From Sphaerochaeta sp. (GTDB taxonomy: Bacteria > Spirochaetota > Spirochaetia > Sphaerochaetales > Sphaerochaetaceae), in contig JALOBD010000001.1 of NCBI GenBank assembly GCA_023228445.1, forward strand, positions 11,902-75,901: a stretch of DNA of 64,000 nt, given 5' to 3'. Every line of letters starts with the position of its first letter. Positions within the stretch are counted from its first letter, which is position 1. The notes under the pieces are model-generated. The model did no database searches. It saw only the letters and a list, made by a program, of their open reading frames with translations, and was not told where the DNA came from. A program made the position numbers and the translations under genes. This document shows positions 34,117 to 43,525 of the stretch, one piece after another.

Positions 34117-35676
34117 ATGAAGAAATCGGTACGGATCAATTTGCTGGTCATCACCATCGTCGTGACACTCTTTGTCTTCGCCGGGCTTTGGTATCTGCGC
34201 CCGGGGGTGTCGGATGAGATCATCCAGCAGGCACGAATTCGTCAAAGTCAGCCTTTGATGGAAATCGCCGAACCTTTGAGAAAACCAAAGGCCGAGGACC
34301 TCATCGACACCACGCAACTGGTCAAGGAACTGCAGCGTGATCTCGAGCCCTCCATCAAGGCTGCGGTCAAAGCAGATCTGCTTAGCGACCCCGCCTTCGC
34401 CAGGGTCGAGGAACCGAAGATCGATGTAGCCGCCCTCCAGGCAGAGTTGCAGTCGGCGATCAAGGCAGACCTGCTTGCCGATCCCACGTTCGCCACTGCA
34501 GTCACCCAGCAGGTTGATGTGGTTGCCCTGCGCAGCCAAATCCAACCGGCTATCCGGCGGGCGATACTCGCCGACCTGCCAGGGGACCCCGCCTTCACCA
34601 GCCTTGTCAATCGCGAGGTTGATGCGATTGCCATCCGCAGCCAGATCCAACCGGCCATCAAGCGGGGTGTACTCGCTGATTTGAGGACCGACAGTGCCTT
34701 CATCCGCTCGATCAGCTCCCAAATCGACTTCTCGTCGGTGACGCTGGCCAATGAGCAGGCCCTTGTTGCCGTCTCTGATGCCAATGATCGGGCCATCGCA
34801 TCGTTGAGACGCGAGATCAACGCCCAGATTGCTGCCCTTCCAACGGTTCCGACTACCCTGCGCGTCGACGATAGCGAGATGGACCGCATCGTGGACCAAA
34901 CCTACGATCGGGTATTCTCCTCACTGCAGGGTGAGATCGAATCACTGGTACAACCACCGACTGCGCTGCGCGTCGATGATGCGGAGATGGACCGCATCGT
35001 CGGTCAAACCCACGACCGGGTATTCGCCTCCTTGGAGAGTGAGATCGACGCTCGAATCGACGCCCGCCCTGCGATGCCCGTCATAGTCGGTGTCGATGAA
35101 CAGCAGGTACACCGTATCCTCGCGGAGGCGGTCGATGCGCAGATCCCCATCGTGGTCGACGCAGTTGTCGCCCGTATCGAAGCAAACCGCGACCAGTATA
35201 TCGAGGCGGTTCGCTCGTCCCTCGGTGATGTGGTCACTGAGGATGAAGTGGTCGACCTCTACCTCTCCTATCGAAGTGCGATGGTCCAGGACCTGGTCCC
35301 GGCAATCCTCGACGATGTGGAGGCGCTGCTCAAGGGTGAGAGTGCTCCCAGTGAGATGGCAATCGTCCCAGCAGCACCAAAACCGCGAGAGGAGACACCT
35401 GCTGTGGTTGTCACACCCCCGGCTGTTCCTGCCGCCCCAACGCCAGCTGTGGTTGAACCGGTGGCCCCAAAGGCCCCCCCAGCCCCGGTTGCCCAAGTCC
35501 AGCAAGTCCCAGAGCCTCCAAAGAGTGTACCGGTCGTCACGAGCGAACCGACTCCTGAGGCTCCTGCGGCACCGACGATGGTCACCAAAAGCGCCGAAGA
35601 GGCGGAGTATGAGGTTGAGCGTCAGCGGCTGCGCACCGAGGCGATCAATGAGGTGTTGAGGAGGATTGGTCAGTAG
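34117..35676 (+). CDS. Membrane-anchored protein with two families of ~35-residue repeats
   Basis: I do not recognise this 519-residue protein. It has a basic N-terminus and one membrane segment (about 7-27), so the rest is probably extracytoplasmic. Residues about 67-203 contain four tandem units of 31-37 residues with the pattern ALxSQIQxAIKxxxLADLxxDPAF. Residues about 247-322 contain two units of another repeat (LRVDDxEMDRIVxQTxDRVFxSLxxEI) and a partial third. A Pro/Ala/Val-rich stretch (about 395-490) follows, then a charged C-terminal helix (EYEVERQRLRTEAINEVLRR). AGAGGG lies upstream of the ATG. The end overlaps the convergent kamA gene by 32 bases. Confidence 0.7.
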   Translation: MKKSVRINLLVITIVVTLFVFAGLWYLRPGVSDEIIQQARIRQSQPLMEIAEPLRKPKAEDLIDTTQLVKELQRDLEPSIKAAVKADLLSDPAFARVEEPKIDVAALQAELQSAIKADLLADPTFATAVTQQVDVVALRSQIQPAIRRAILADLPGDPAFTSLVNREVDAIAIRSQIQPAIKRGVLADLRTDSAFIRSISSQIDFSSVTLANEQALVAVSDANDRAIASLRREINAQIAALPTVPTTLRVDDSEMDRIVDQTYDRVFSSLQGEIESLVQPPTALRVDDAEMDRIVGQTHDRVFASLESEIDARIDARPAMPVIVGVDEQQVHRILAEAVDAQIPIVVDAVVARIEANRDQYIEAVRSSLGDVVTEDEVVDLYLSYRSAMVQDLVPAILDDVEALLKGESAPSEMAIVPAAPKPREETPAVVVTPPAVPAAPTPAVVEPVAPKAPPAPVAQVQQVPEPPKSVPVVTSEPTPEAPAAPTMVTKSAEEAEYEVERQRLRTEAINEVLRRIGQ

Positions 35677-36712
35677 GTGGGTCGCAGTAGTACCTGCGCT
35701 CACCGTCGAAATCCCTGAACTCCCATACTCCTTGTCGTACTTCTTTGATGAGATGGTTCGTCGTAAGAGGGACCTTGCCCCCTCCTTGGGGCAGGTCGAC
35801 TGCATAGGTGGGCATTGCAAGCCCGCTGAGCCGCTTGCGCAGCTCCGCTTCCAACTCCAGCCCCCGCTTGATGGGCACCCGCAAATGCGCGGTGCCCTCA
35901 ACCAAGTCCCCTTGGAAGAGGTAGTAGGGCTTGATGCGGTTGAAGACCAGCATATTGCACAACTGCTGCAGCACATCAACATCATCGTTGACACCGCGCA
36001 AGAGGACGGTCTGGTTCATTGCCGGGATCCCGTTGTCGATGAAGCGGGCCACTGCACCAATCGCCTCGCTGGTAAGCTCACGCGGGTGGTTGAACTGGAC
36101 CATCACAAAGAAGGGGGCGGTGTCAAAGCGCTTGATCATCGCTATCAGGTCATCGGTGATGCGGGAGGGGAGGGCAGCGGGCACTCGGGTACAGAGGCGG
36201 ATGACGAGGTCGGGCCGCCGTTCTCGAAACGCCCTGATCATCGCCTCGAGTGCTTTATCGGCGATGGTCAATACATCACCTCCGGTGAAGAGCAGTTCGG
36301 TGATCTGGCGATGTGTCTCCACGTATCGGGCAGCTGCATCGATCTCTTCTTGTGATGCCACCCCTTGGGCGGTGGAGGTGAAGCGTCGCCTGAAACAGTG
36401 GCGGCAGTGGATGGCACAGACATCGGTGGTCAGGAAGGCGGCACGGCTCTGGTACCGGTGGATGAGCCGTCCGCCATTGGAGTGGGCGACTTCTGCAAGC
36501 GGGTCAAGACTCGCCATCTCCTCACGTTCGCTCTCTCGTACGGAGGGCACGACCTGCCGCCTCAGTGGATCGGTAGGGTCATCGGCGTCGATGAGCTCCA
36601 TGAAATGGTGTGGAATCTTAAGGGGGAGGGTGGCGGTATCGGTATAGTCGAACGCCTCCTCATCGGCGGTGAGGGTAAGGCGTTCCATCAATTGTTCTTT
36701 GGTATCGATCAT
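35645..36712 (-). CDS. epmB: KamA-family radical SAM enzyme, EpmB-like (EF-P lysine 2,3-aminomutase)
   Basis: The 355-residue protein has the radical-SAM cluster CAIHCRHC (about residues 99-106), LFTGGDVLT, and the PLP-lysine region LPQGGGKVPLTTNHL. The length, without the long C-terminal extension of catabolic lysine 2,3-aminomutase, fits EpmB, which converts alpha-lysine to beta-lysine for EF-P modification. The efp and epmA genes lie about 10 kb away in the same window, which supports this role. The start is uncertain. The ATG at 36712 has a weak promoter (TGGACC, 17 bases, TACACC) ending six bases before it; an in-frame ATG at 36739 also lacks a ribosome site. Confidence 0.82.
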   Translation of the reverse strand: MIDTKEQLMERLTLTADEEAFDYTDTATLPLKIPHHFMELIDADDPTDPLRRQVVPSVRESEREEMASLDPLAEVAHSNGGRLIHRYQSRAAFLTTDVCAIHCRHCFRRRFTSTAQGVASQEEIDAAARYVETHRQITELLFTGGDVLTIADKALEAMIRAFRERRPDLVIRLCTRVPAALPSRITDDLIAMIKRFDTAPFFVMVQFNHPRELTSEAIGAVARFIDNGIPAMNQTVLLRGVNDDVDVLQQLCNMLVFNRIKPYYLFQGDLVEGTAHLRVPIKRGLELEAELRKRLSGLAMPTYAVDLPQGGGKVPLTTNHLIKEVRQGVWEFRDFDGERRYYCDPPTDQSSSTPH

Positions 36713-36825
36713 AGTCTTGGTGTACTGTATCGCACGCATTTGGTCCAGTCCCCGGTATTTTCATCCCCCGCCGCGAGACTTTCGTGGTACACTGCTTCTA
36801 ACCGTTTATCTCAAGGAGTCATGCA

Positions 36826-38142
36826 ATGGCCAAACAACAAAAACGAGGCTTGAAGGGGTACTATACCACCACCTTCCTCATCGGTCTTGGATTCTTCACC
36901 ATGGGGTTGATGGACCCGCTCTACGATACGTACCTGCCGATCTTTCTCTCCCGATTCATCGAATCGAAGGCGCTCATCGGGTCCATCATGACGCTCGACA
37001 ACCTCTTGGCCATCCTCCTGATCCCGATCTTCAGCGCCATCAGCGACCGTACCCACACCCGCATCGGGCGACGGATGCCCTTCATCATCGTCTGCCTTCC
37101 CGTGACCGCGGTGGCCTTCGGCCTGATCCCCTACGCCGCGCTCATCAGCCTGTGGATGTTGATCGTCCTGGTCTTCGTCCTCAATCTCTTCAAGCAGGCG
37201 GTGCGCGGCCCGGTCGTCGCCCTGATGCCCGACATGATTCCCGGTGATTTACGCAGTGAAGCCAACGGGGTCATCAACACGATGGGTGGCATCGCCACCA
37301 TCGTCGGTACCGTCGGCCTTGCCCGCCTGATGGATATCCCCATCAATGTGCCGGGGTTTGGGCCGACCAAAGAGATCCTTGCCTTCCCGCTCTCCGGGGT
37401 ATTGGTCATCATCGCCGTCATCCTGCTCTTCACCTTCATCAAGGAGAAGAAGGCGGTCGGACACGAGGAGAGTGAGAAGAACGAGCCGATCCTCCACTCA
37501 CTGAAGGTCATCTTTGCCGAGGAGGACAAGAGTGCCCTCTTCATCCTCCTGGCCCTGCTCTTCTGGTTCATCGGCTACCAGGGGATCCTCCCCTTCGTCG
37601 GTCTCTACTCGACGAATATCCTCAAGACGAGCAGCGGCACCGCCAGCCTCGCCGCCGGCATGGTCGGCATCGCCTACGCAATCTTCGCCATCCCCAGCGG
37701 CATCGTCGCCCACCGCATCGGACGCAAGAGGACGATTCGCATCTCACTCTCGGTCTTGGTGGTACTGCTTGCCGGTATCTTCTTCCACGATCCGCTGACT
37801 TCGGCGATGAGTGCCGCGTTGAGACAGTACACCTTCTGGGCCCTGCTCTTTTGCTTCGGCATCTTCTGGGTATCGGTGGTGACCAACAGCTTCCCGATGC
37901 TCTGGCAGATGTCCACCTACCAGACGGTCGGCATCTATACCGGGCTCTACTACTTCTCCAGCCAGCTCGCTTCGATCATCAGCCCGCCGATCACCGGTGC
38001 GTTCATCGACTTCTTCGGCTTTCGGGCAATCTTCCTCTACGGCTCGGCCTCGATGCTCATCGCCTTCTTCCTCATTGGACGGGTGAAGCCGGGCAAGGGT
38101 GAGCCGGCCGATGTGCCGGAGGGTGAAACCGGGGAGGCCTAG
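36826..38142 (+). CDS. MFS transporter, SLC45/GPH-like
   Basis: The 438-residue protein has 12 hydrophobic segments. The loop between segments 2 and 3 reads ISDRTHTRIGRRMPFI, the signature of the SLC45/GPH-type sugar-transporter branch of MFS. A cytosolic central loop with EKKAVGHEESEKNEP separates the halves. The substrate is likely a sugar or glycoside, but this is inference from the branch only. An AAGGAG site precedes the ATG. The gene is divergent from kamA and convergent with mntP, whose stop overlaps its own. Confidence 0.85.
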   Translation: MAKQQKRGLKGYYTTTFLIGLGFFTMGLMDPLYDTYLPIFLSRFIESKALIGSIMTLDNLLAILLIPIFSAISDRTHTRIGRRMPFIIVCLPVTAVAFGLIPYAALISLWMLIVLVFVLNLFKQAVRGPVVALMPDMIPGDLRSEANGVINTMGGIATIVGTVGLARLMDIPINVPGFGPTKEILAFPLSGVLVIIAVILLFTFIKEKKAVGHEESEKNEPILHSLKVIFAEEDKSALFILLALLFWFIGYQGILPFVGLYSTNILKTSSGTASLAAGMVGIAYAIFAIPSGIVAHRIGRKRTIRISLSVLVVLLAGIFFHDPLTSAMSAALRQYTFWALLFCFGIFWVSVVTNSFPMLWQMSTYQTVGIYTGLYYFSSQLASIISPPITGAFIDFFGFRAIFLYGSASMLIAFFLIGRVKPGKGEPADVPEGETGEA

Positions 38143-38699
38143 AACCCTGAGAGGAGGATCCTCACGGCAATGAGCATGAGGATTCCCCCGCCGGCCATAC
38201 CAGCTCTCCGCTGGAGCCTGATGCCCCAGCGGTTGCCGATGGCGACCGCTGCGAGGCAGAGGGTGAAGGTCACCACGCCGATGGTGGTGCTGGCCATAAG
38301 GATGTCGACGCGCAAGAGGCTGAAGGAAACTCCCACCGCCAACGCATCGATACTGGTGGCGATGCTGAGCAGAAAGAGCTCCTTGGCGTGAATGCGGTCG
38401 AAGGCTTGCATGGGACATCCATCGCCAGCGTGAAGTGTATCCCAGAGCATCTTTGCCCCGACCGCTGCCAGGATGAAGAAGGCAACCCAGTGGCTCATCG
38501 CACAGAAGAGGTGGTCGAATTGAACCCCCAGTGCCCAGCCGATGATCGGCATGAAGGCTTGAAAGAGACCGAATGAGAGGGCGATGATACACCCTTGGGC
38601 GAAGGTTGCCCGCCTCATTCTCAGTCCTTTGCACAGTGAGACGGCAAACGCGTCCATCGACAGCCCACAGGCGATGACCAAGAGCTCGATACGTCCCAA
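38139..38699 (-). CDS. mntP: Manganese efflux pump MntP
   Basis: The 186-residue protein has six hydrophobic segments. Its twin Asp motifs, in GLSMDAFAVSLCKGL (about 13-27) and TSIDALAVGVSFSL, form the metal path of MntP. It exports Mn2+. The start is taken as TTG at 38699, supported by the run AAGGAAGG six bases upstream and a promoter (TTGTCT at 38752-38757, TATACT at 38729-38734). The frame stays open far upstream, but only across the oppositely coded hcp gene. I do not see a yybP-ykoY-type manganese riboswitch in the short leader. Confidence 0.85.
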   Translation of the reverse strand: MGRIELLVIACGLSMDAFAVSLCKGLRMRRATFAQGCIIALSFGLFQAFMPIIGWALGVQFDHLFCAMSHWVAFFILAAVGAKMLWDTLHAGDGCPMQAFDRIHAKELFLLSIATSIDALAVGVSFSLLRVDILMASTTIGVVTFTLCLAAVAIGNRWGIRLQRRAGMAGGGILMLIAVRILLSGF

Positions 38700-38728
38700 C
38701 CCCAACCTTCCTTCCTTGATGTGGGGTG

Positions 38729-38757
38729 AGTATACGCCCTTTTTAGACACGAGACAA
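38729..38757 (-). promoter_or_regulatory. Promoter of mntP
   Basis: Minus-strand -35 TTGTCT (38752-38757), 17-base spacer, -10 TATACT (38729-38734), giving a leader of about 20 bases that carries AAGGAAGG (within 38706-38717). Confidence 0.6.
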
Positions 38758-38773
38758 GCAGAACGTGCGATTC

Positions 38774-38851
38774 GTTGGAAATCCAACATACAGAGGGTGA
38801 TAGTCCTTGCTATCTTCTTGGTAAGGAACCGAGAGCCGGGCGCGCCCGGCT
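38774..38851 (+). promoter_or_regulatory. Two palindromes upstream of hcp
   Basis: GTTGGA-AA-TCCAAC (38774-38787) is a perfect 6-base inverted repeat and a candidate operator. A second, perfectly self-complementary 18-base GC-rich palindrome lies at 38834-38851, 31 bases before the hcp start. A weak promoter (TTGGAA at 38775, GATAGT at 38799) overlaps the first. Confidence 0.4.
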
Positions 38852-38882
38852 TCATACGAATACCATTTTTTAGGAGCATTGC

Positions 38883-40517
38883 ATGGACTACAAGATGTTC
38901 TGTTTCCAGTGTCAGGAAACAGCGCGCAATTACGGATGCACCAAGGCCGGCGTCTGCGGAAAACAACCTGAGACCTCCAACTTGATGGATCTCCTGATCT
39001 GGGTGACCAAAGGCTTGGCCCAGGTTGCCACCCGCCAGCGCAGTGAGGGCAAGCGGGTCTTGCCTGAAGTGAACCATATCGTCACCTACAACCTCTTTTT
39101 GACCATCACCAACGCCAACTTTGATGATGAGAAGGTCATTGAGCGGATAGTGCTCACCATTGGTGCCAAAGAAACGCTGCGCAAGGAGCTCGTAAGCCAA
39201 CACGACTTGAGCGAGGCTGCGCTCTTTGCCAACACCTCGGTCGCTGCCTACGAAGAGCTCTCCAAGACGGTGGGCGTGCTCAGTGAGACAAACGAGGATG
39301 TGCGCAGCCTCAAGGAGCTGGTCACCTACGGCCTCAAGGGCGTGGCTGCCTACTCCAAGCACGCCAACAACCTGGTCAAGGAGAACGAGGAGCTCGATGC
39401 GTTCATCCAGCGCGCCCTCAGCGACCTGCTGGAGGAGAAGAGCGTTGATGAGCTGGTCGCACTGACCCTTGAGACGGGTAGATGGGGCGTGGAAGGCATG
39501 GCGCTCCTCGATGCAGCCAATACCACCACCTACGGCAATCCCGAGATGACCCGTGTCAAGCTCGGAGTGGGCAAAAACCCCGGTATCCTCATCAGCGGCC
39601 ACGACCTGCGTGACTTGGAGATGCTGCTCAAGCAGACAGAGGGAAGTGGCGTGGACGTCTACACCCACTCGGAGATGCTGCCGGCCCACTACTACCCCGC
39701 CTTCAAGCAGTATGATCACTTCTACGGTAACTACGGCAACGCCTGGTGGATGCAGAAGAAGGAGTTCGAATCCTTCAACGGCCCGATCCTGATGACCACC
39801 AACTGCATCGTCCCCCCCTCTGCCTCGTACAAGGAGCGCCTCTTCACCACCGGAGCCACCGGCTTTCCCGGTTGCAAGCATATCGAAGGGGGAATCGGAG
39901 AGGAGAAGGACTTTGGACAGATCATTGCACTGGCAAAGACGTGCCCGCCCCCGACGCAGATCGAGGAGGGGGAGCTGGTTGGCGGCTTTGCCCACAACCA
40001 GGTCTTCGCCCTCGCCGACCAGGTGATCGACGCCATCAAACGTGGTGCCATCCGCAAGTTCGTCGTGATGGGAGGGTGTGACGGGCGTGCCAAGAGTCGC
40101 GAGTACTACACCGAGTTCGCCAAGGCGCTGCCCAAGGATACGGTGATCCTCACCGCCGGGTGTGCCAAGTACAAGTACATCAAACTCGACCTTGGCGATA
40201 TCGGCGGCATCCCCCGGGTCCTCGATGCCGGGCAGTGCAACGACAGCTACTCGCTGGCTCTCATCGCCCTCAAACTCAAGGAGATCTTCGCCCTTGAGGA
40301 CATCAATGAGTTGCCCATCGCCTACAATATCGCGTGGTACGAGCAGAAGGCGGTCATCGTACTCTTGGCCCTGCTCTCCCTGGGAGTGAAGAACATCCAC
40401 CTTGGCCCGACACTGCCCGCCTTCCTCTCACCGAACGTAGCCAATGTGTTGGTGGAGAACTTCTCCATCGCCCCCATCGGCAGTGTGGAGGATGACGTGG
40501 CTGCCCTCGTCGGCTGA
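38883..40517 (+). CDS. hcp: Hybrid-cluster protein (hydroxylamine/NO reductase)
   Basis: The 544-residue protein has the N-terminal cluster ligands [20 protein letters not shown] (Cys spacing 2-8-5), as in class I Hcp of strict anaerobes. The hybrid-cluster ligands appear in [26 protein letters not shown] and [10 protein letters not shown]. Hcp reduces hydroxylamine and nitric oxide and protects anaerobes from nitrosative stress. The AGGAG site before the ATG is good. A strong terminator follows at 40536. It is divergent from mntP, with two palindromes in the shared region. Confidence 0.95.
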   Translation: MDYKMFCFQCQETARNYGCTKAGVCGKQPETSNLMDLLIWVTKGLAQVATRQRSEGKRVLPEVNHIVTYNLFLTITNANFDDEKVIERIVLTIGAKETLRKELVSQHDLSEAALFANTSVAAYEELSKTVGVLSETNEDVRSLKELVTYGLKGVAAYSKHANNLVKENEELDAFIQRALSDLLEEKSVDELVALTLETGRWGVEGMALLDAANTTTYGNPEMTRVKLGVGKNPGILISGHDLRDLEMLLKQTEGSGVDVYTHSEMLPAHYYPAFKQYDHFYGNYGNAWWMQKKEFESFNGPILMTTNCIVPPSASYKERLFTTGATGFPGCKHIEGGIGEEKDFGQIIALAKTCPPPTQIEEGELVGGFAHNQVFALADQVIDAIKRGAIRKFVVMGGCDGRAKSREYYTEFAKALPKDTVILTAGCAKYKYIKLDLGDIGGIPRVLDAGQCNDSYSLALIALKLKEIFALEDINELPIAYNIAWYEQKAVIVLLALLSLGVKNIHLGPTLPAFLSPNVANVLVENFSIAPIGSVEDDVAALVG

Positions 40518-40535
40518 CCACTCTCCAAGATTCGT

Positions 40536-40563
40536 GGACCCCCTGGCCAGGGGGTCCGTTTTG
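40536..40563 (+). terminator. Rho-independent terminator after hcp
   Basis: A perfect 22-base GC-rich inverted repeat (40536-40557) is followed by GTTTTG. Confidence 0.7.
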
Positions 40564-40574
40564 AGTGTGCCCGC

Positions 40575-40603
40575 TTGCAAAATTACCGGTGGTACAGCAC
40601 ACT
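40575..40603 (+). promoter_or_regulatory. Weak promoter of the GH105-like gene (possible leaderless type)
   Basis: -35 TTGCAA (40575-40580), 17-base spacer, -10 CACACT (40598-40603, poor match), six bases before the ATG at 40610. The geometry matches the leaderless promoters in this window. Confidence 0.3.
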
Positions 40604-40609
40604 ATCGGC

Positions 40610-42679
40610 ATGAAAGAAACCACCCCTACAACAAAGGACAACGCGGTTCGTGCAGCCAGGATTATCATTGATCGCTACCTCTCTCACCACGATGAGAAGG
40701 CGTATACCTATCGCCCATTCGTCAAGGGAGGCATCTATCGCCGAGCAGACTATCGCTACCGTGCCGATATGCAAACGCTCCTCCCCGAGGCACCGTTGGG
40801 GACCTTCACCTATCTCTGGGCGACGAAAGAGGCGACGGCTGAATCGACGCTCCGCTTTGCCTTGATCCCCTACGGACCGGTGAAGATCTTTGTCAACGGG
40901 ACCCTCTGTGCGCGCAGCGACATCTTTTGTGAGCGCTGGCGGAGCAAGGTAATCTTCGACCTTCCGCTGCAGGAGGGGACCAATGACATCGTCTTGGAGT
41001 GCGAGAACACCAGTGGTGGGTTTGGCGGTGAGTTCGGCACTTGGGTGGGCAAGCTCGACTACTACTTCTTGACCCCCGATGGAGCGATGGAGGGGGTGTG
41101 GTACTCAGCGCCGATCAACGAGGAGCTTGATACCGTAGATCGCTCTTCCCTTGCCGGGCTCTCGTGGCACAACGCCACACCACCGCGCTCATCAGACCGC
41201 TTCGACCTGGGGGAGATCTTTCCCGATGCCCCGTCTGGCGCAAAGGCGGTGGTCGTCACGTCGGTGACCGTGGACTCAAAGACCACGTGCCTCGTCGAGG
41301 CGAACGCCCCGCTCTTCATCGACGGGGAGGCGGTGACATCGCGGATGGACCTTGGCAGAGGAACCCACATCGTGATGAGCCACAGCGAGATTGCAACGCC
41401 CCTCCAGGTGCGTATCACCGATGAAGAGCGTGGTGAGGTGTTGGCCCTCGCCAATCCCGTCCTGCCCGCGGAGAGCCCCTACCGGATCCTCGTCGCCGGG
41501 CCCTTTGCATCAACTTCGGCAGCGTTTCCCCTCCAGTACACCAAACCCTTCCAGTGCACCGACGGTCTTGGCTTTTGGCGTCTTGAGGGCAAGGACACCT
41601 ACCTGAGGATGTACAACGACAATGAGCTCTTCGGCCACTGGAACTACCCCTTGGGGGTCACCCTGTATGGCTTGGTAGAGATGGAGCGCCTCTTCAAATC
41701 CATCGATGCGACGGTCAGCGAACGAATCCACGCGCTGCTCCTCTCCCACATGCAGCAGAGTATCGATACCTACGCCTATGCGCTCTGGGACAAGGAGGCG
41801 TTCGGTGGCGCGACGGCTGTCCACCACCTGATGACGAGCCTGGACAGCCTCGACGACTGCGGCTCCTTCGGCGCTACGGTGCTGGAGGTGGCCGCCGATC
41901 ATGATCTGGAGGGGTACGAACGCTTGGTTGGTGTGGTCGGCCAATACATCAGTGAACAGCAACCACGATTGCCTGACGGTACCTTCTACCGAACCGGCTT
42001 GATGCACGAGTTTCATGAGAACACCCTATGGGTGGACGACCTGTACATGTCGGTCCCCTTCCTCATCCGCTGGGCTGCCCACACCGGCGATGATCGCCAT
42101 CTTGCGGATGCAATAGCCCAAATCGATGGCTTCTTCAACCTCCTCTACATGGAGGATCAACAGCTGATGAGCCACGTCTACGACTTTGAGCGGGATATCG
42201 CCACCGGCATCCCGTGGGGGAGGGGCAATGGATGGGCGCTCTTCAGCCTCAGTGAACTGCTCTCTGTGATGGATGAACACCACCGTGACCGTCAGCGGAT
42301 GGTAGAGCGCTTTTGCCAGCTCAGTGAGGGATTCCTCCGCCTCCAGGATGCGGATGGGATGTTCCACCAAGTGTTGGATATGCCCTCTTCCTATCAGGAG
42401 AGCAGCTGCACGGCGATGTTCGCCGCCGCCTGCTCGCGAGGGATCAGGGGCGGGTGGTTTGAGGAGAACGGGGTGTATGAAGAGGCGGTTGCGCGGGCCA
42501 TAGACGGACTGCTCACCCATGCCATCGACCGGGAGGGACGGGTACTCGGCGTATGTCGGGGCAGTGAGTTCTCCTGCTCACGCCACTACTACGCCGAACA
42601 GCTTCTCGCCCGCATCGACGATACGCATGGCATCGGCATCATCCTCTTGGCATTGAGAGAGTACCTCCTGCTTCGCTAG
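40610..42679 (+). CDS. Glycoside hydrolase of the GH88/GH105 type with N-terminal beta domains
   Basis: The 689-residue protein has two parts. The N-terminal 300 or so residues are beta-rich and contain a carbohydrate-binding-like segment (LIPYGPVKIFVNGTL, ECENTSGGFGGEFGTW). The C-terminal part is an alpha/alpha barrel with the GH105 landmarks TLWVDDLYMSVPFL and GIPWGRGNGWALF. GH105 enzymes remove unsaturated galacturonyl groups from pectin fragments; GH88 acts on related glycosaminoglycan fragments. No signal peptide is seen, so it acts in the cytosol on imported oligosaccharides. It converges with a sugar ABC transporter. The start at 40610 lacks a ribosome site. Confidence 0.78.
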   Translation: MKETTPTTKDNAVRAARIIIDRYLSHHDEKAYTYRPFVKGGIYRRADYRYRADMQTLLPEAPLGTFTYLWATKEATAESTLRFALIPYGPVKIFVNGTLCARSDIFCERWRSKVIFDLPLQEGTNDIVLECENTSGGFGGEFGTWVGKLDYYFLTPDGAMEGVWYSAPINEELDTVDRSSLAGLSWHNATPPRSSDRFDLGEIFPDAPSGAKAVVVTSVTVDSKTTCLVEANAPLFIDGEAVTSRMDLGRGTHIVMSHSEIATPLQVRITDEERGEVLALANPVLPAESPYRILVAGPFASTSAAFPLQYTKPFQCTDGLGFWRLEGKDTYLRMYNDNELFGHWNYPLGVTLYGLVEMERLFKSIDATVSERIHALLLSHMQQSIDTYAYALWDKEAFGGATAVHHLMTSLDSLDDCGSFGATVLEVAADHDLEGYERLVGVVGQYISEQQPRLPDGTFYRTGLMHEFHENTLWVDDLYMSVPFLIRWAAHTGDDRHLADAIAQIDGFFNLLYMEDQQLMSHVYDFERDIATGIPWGRGNGWALFSLSELLSVMDEHHRDRQRMVERFCQLSEGFLRLQDADGMFHQVLDMPSSYQESSCTAMFAAACSRGIRGGWFEENGVYEEAVARAIDGLLTHAIDREGRVLGVCRGSEFSCSRHYYAEQLLARIDDTHGIGIILLALREYLLLR

Positions 42680-43524
42680 CCCTTCAGACCGGTGGTCACC
42701 AAGCCTTGGACGATGTGCTTTTGGAAGATAAGGAAGATGATGAGCACCGGCAGCAGACTCAGCGTCCCCATGGCGAAGATCGCCGACCAGTCGGTTGAGG
42801 TCATCGGGTCGCTGAACATCCGCAGCGCCAGTGATACGGTGAAGAGGCGGATCTTGTTCAAGTAGAGCAGCGGGCCGAGGAAGTCGTCCCACCTCCAGTA
42901 GAAGCTGAAGATCGTGCTGGTGATGACAGCCGGTCCAATGAGGGGGAAGATGATCCGAGAGAAGATACTGAAGCGGTTGCACCCATCGATCTTTGCCGAG
43001 TCGTCCAACTCGTAGGGGATCTGGCGGATGAACTGGACCATCAAGAAGATGAAGAAGGGGACTCCGGCGAATTGCGGGATGATGAGGGGCTTGAAGCTGT
43101 TGATCCACCCCAGCTTGTGGAAGATGATGAACTGCGGCACCATGACCACCTGGTAGGGGATCATGATGGTCAAGAACATGCAGGCGTACCAGAAGGAACG
43201 ACCCCTGAACGGGATGCGGGCAAAGCCGTACCCGACCAACGCGGAGGCGATCACCGCCCCGATCGTCGAGATGATCGTATAGTAGAACGAGTTGTAGAAG
43301 AAGACCGAGAACGAGACGGAGCGGTTGAACTCCCATCCGCGGATGAAGTTGTCCAGTTTCCACGATGAGGGGAGCAGGACCCCTGAGTTGAAGATCTCCG
43401 CGTTTGTCTTGAAGGAGTTGAAGAACATCCACAGGATGGGGTAGAGCATCACATACCCGAGGGCGATGACGATGATGTGGAAGAGACTCTCTTTGATGAT
43501 GTAGCGCATGCGGTGTTCGGTCAT
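42676..43524 (-). CDS. Carbohydrate ABC transporter permease (MalG type)
   Basis: The 282-residue protein has six hydrophobic segments and the EAA loop reading ELDDSAKIDGCNRFSIFSRI. A MalG-type start (YVMLYPILWMFFNSFK) is also present. It is one half of the channel of a sugar importer, together with the MalF-type permease whose gene ends one base upstream. Its stop codon overlaps the convergent GH105-like gene by four bases. No ATPase gene is in the cluster, so a shared MsmK-like ATPase elsewhere is likely. Confidence 0.92.
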   Translation of the reverse strand: MTEHRMRYIIKESLFHIIVIALGYVMLYPILWMFFNSFKTNAEIFNSGVLLPSSWKLDNFIRGWEFNRSVSFSVFFYNSFYYTIISTIGAVIASALVGYGFARIPFRGRSFWYACMFLTIMIPYQVVMVPQFIIFHKLGWINSFKPLIIPQFAGVPFFIFLMVQFIRQIPYELDDSAKIDGCNRFSIFSRIIFPLIGPAVITSTIFSFYWRWDDFLGPLLYLNKIRLFTVSLALRMFSDPMTSTDWSAIFAMGTLSLLPVLIIFLIFQKHIVQGLVTTGLKG

Positions 43525-43525
43525 A

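Noticed and set aside
38700..38730. yybP-ykoY manganese riboswitch in front of mntP
   Set aside because: The predicted leader is only about 20 bases, too short for the riboswitch.
38700..40400. A long minus-strand open frame continuous with mntP, antisense to hcp
   Set aside because: The translated sequence is low-complexity and unlike any family, while the plus strand encodes a complete Hcp. The mntP start is set by its own promoter and ribosome site.
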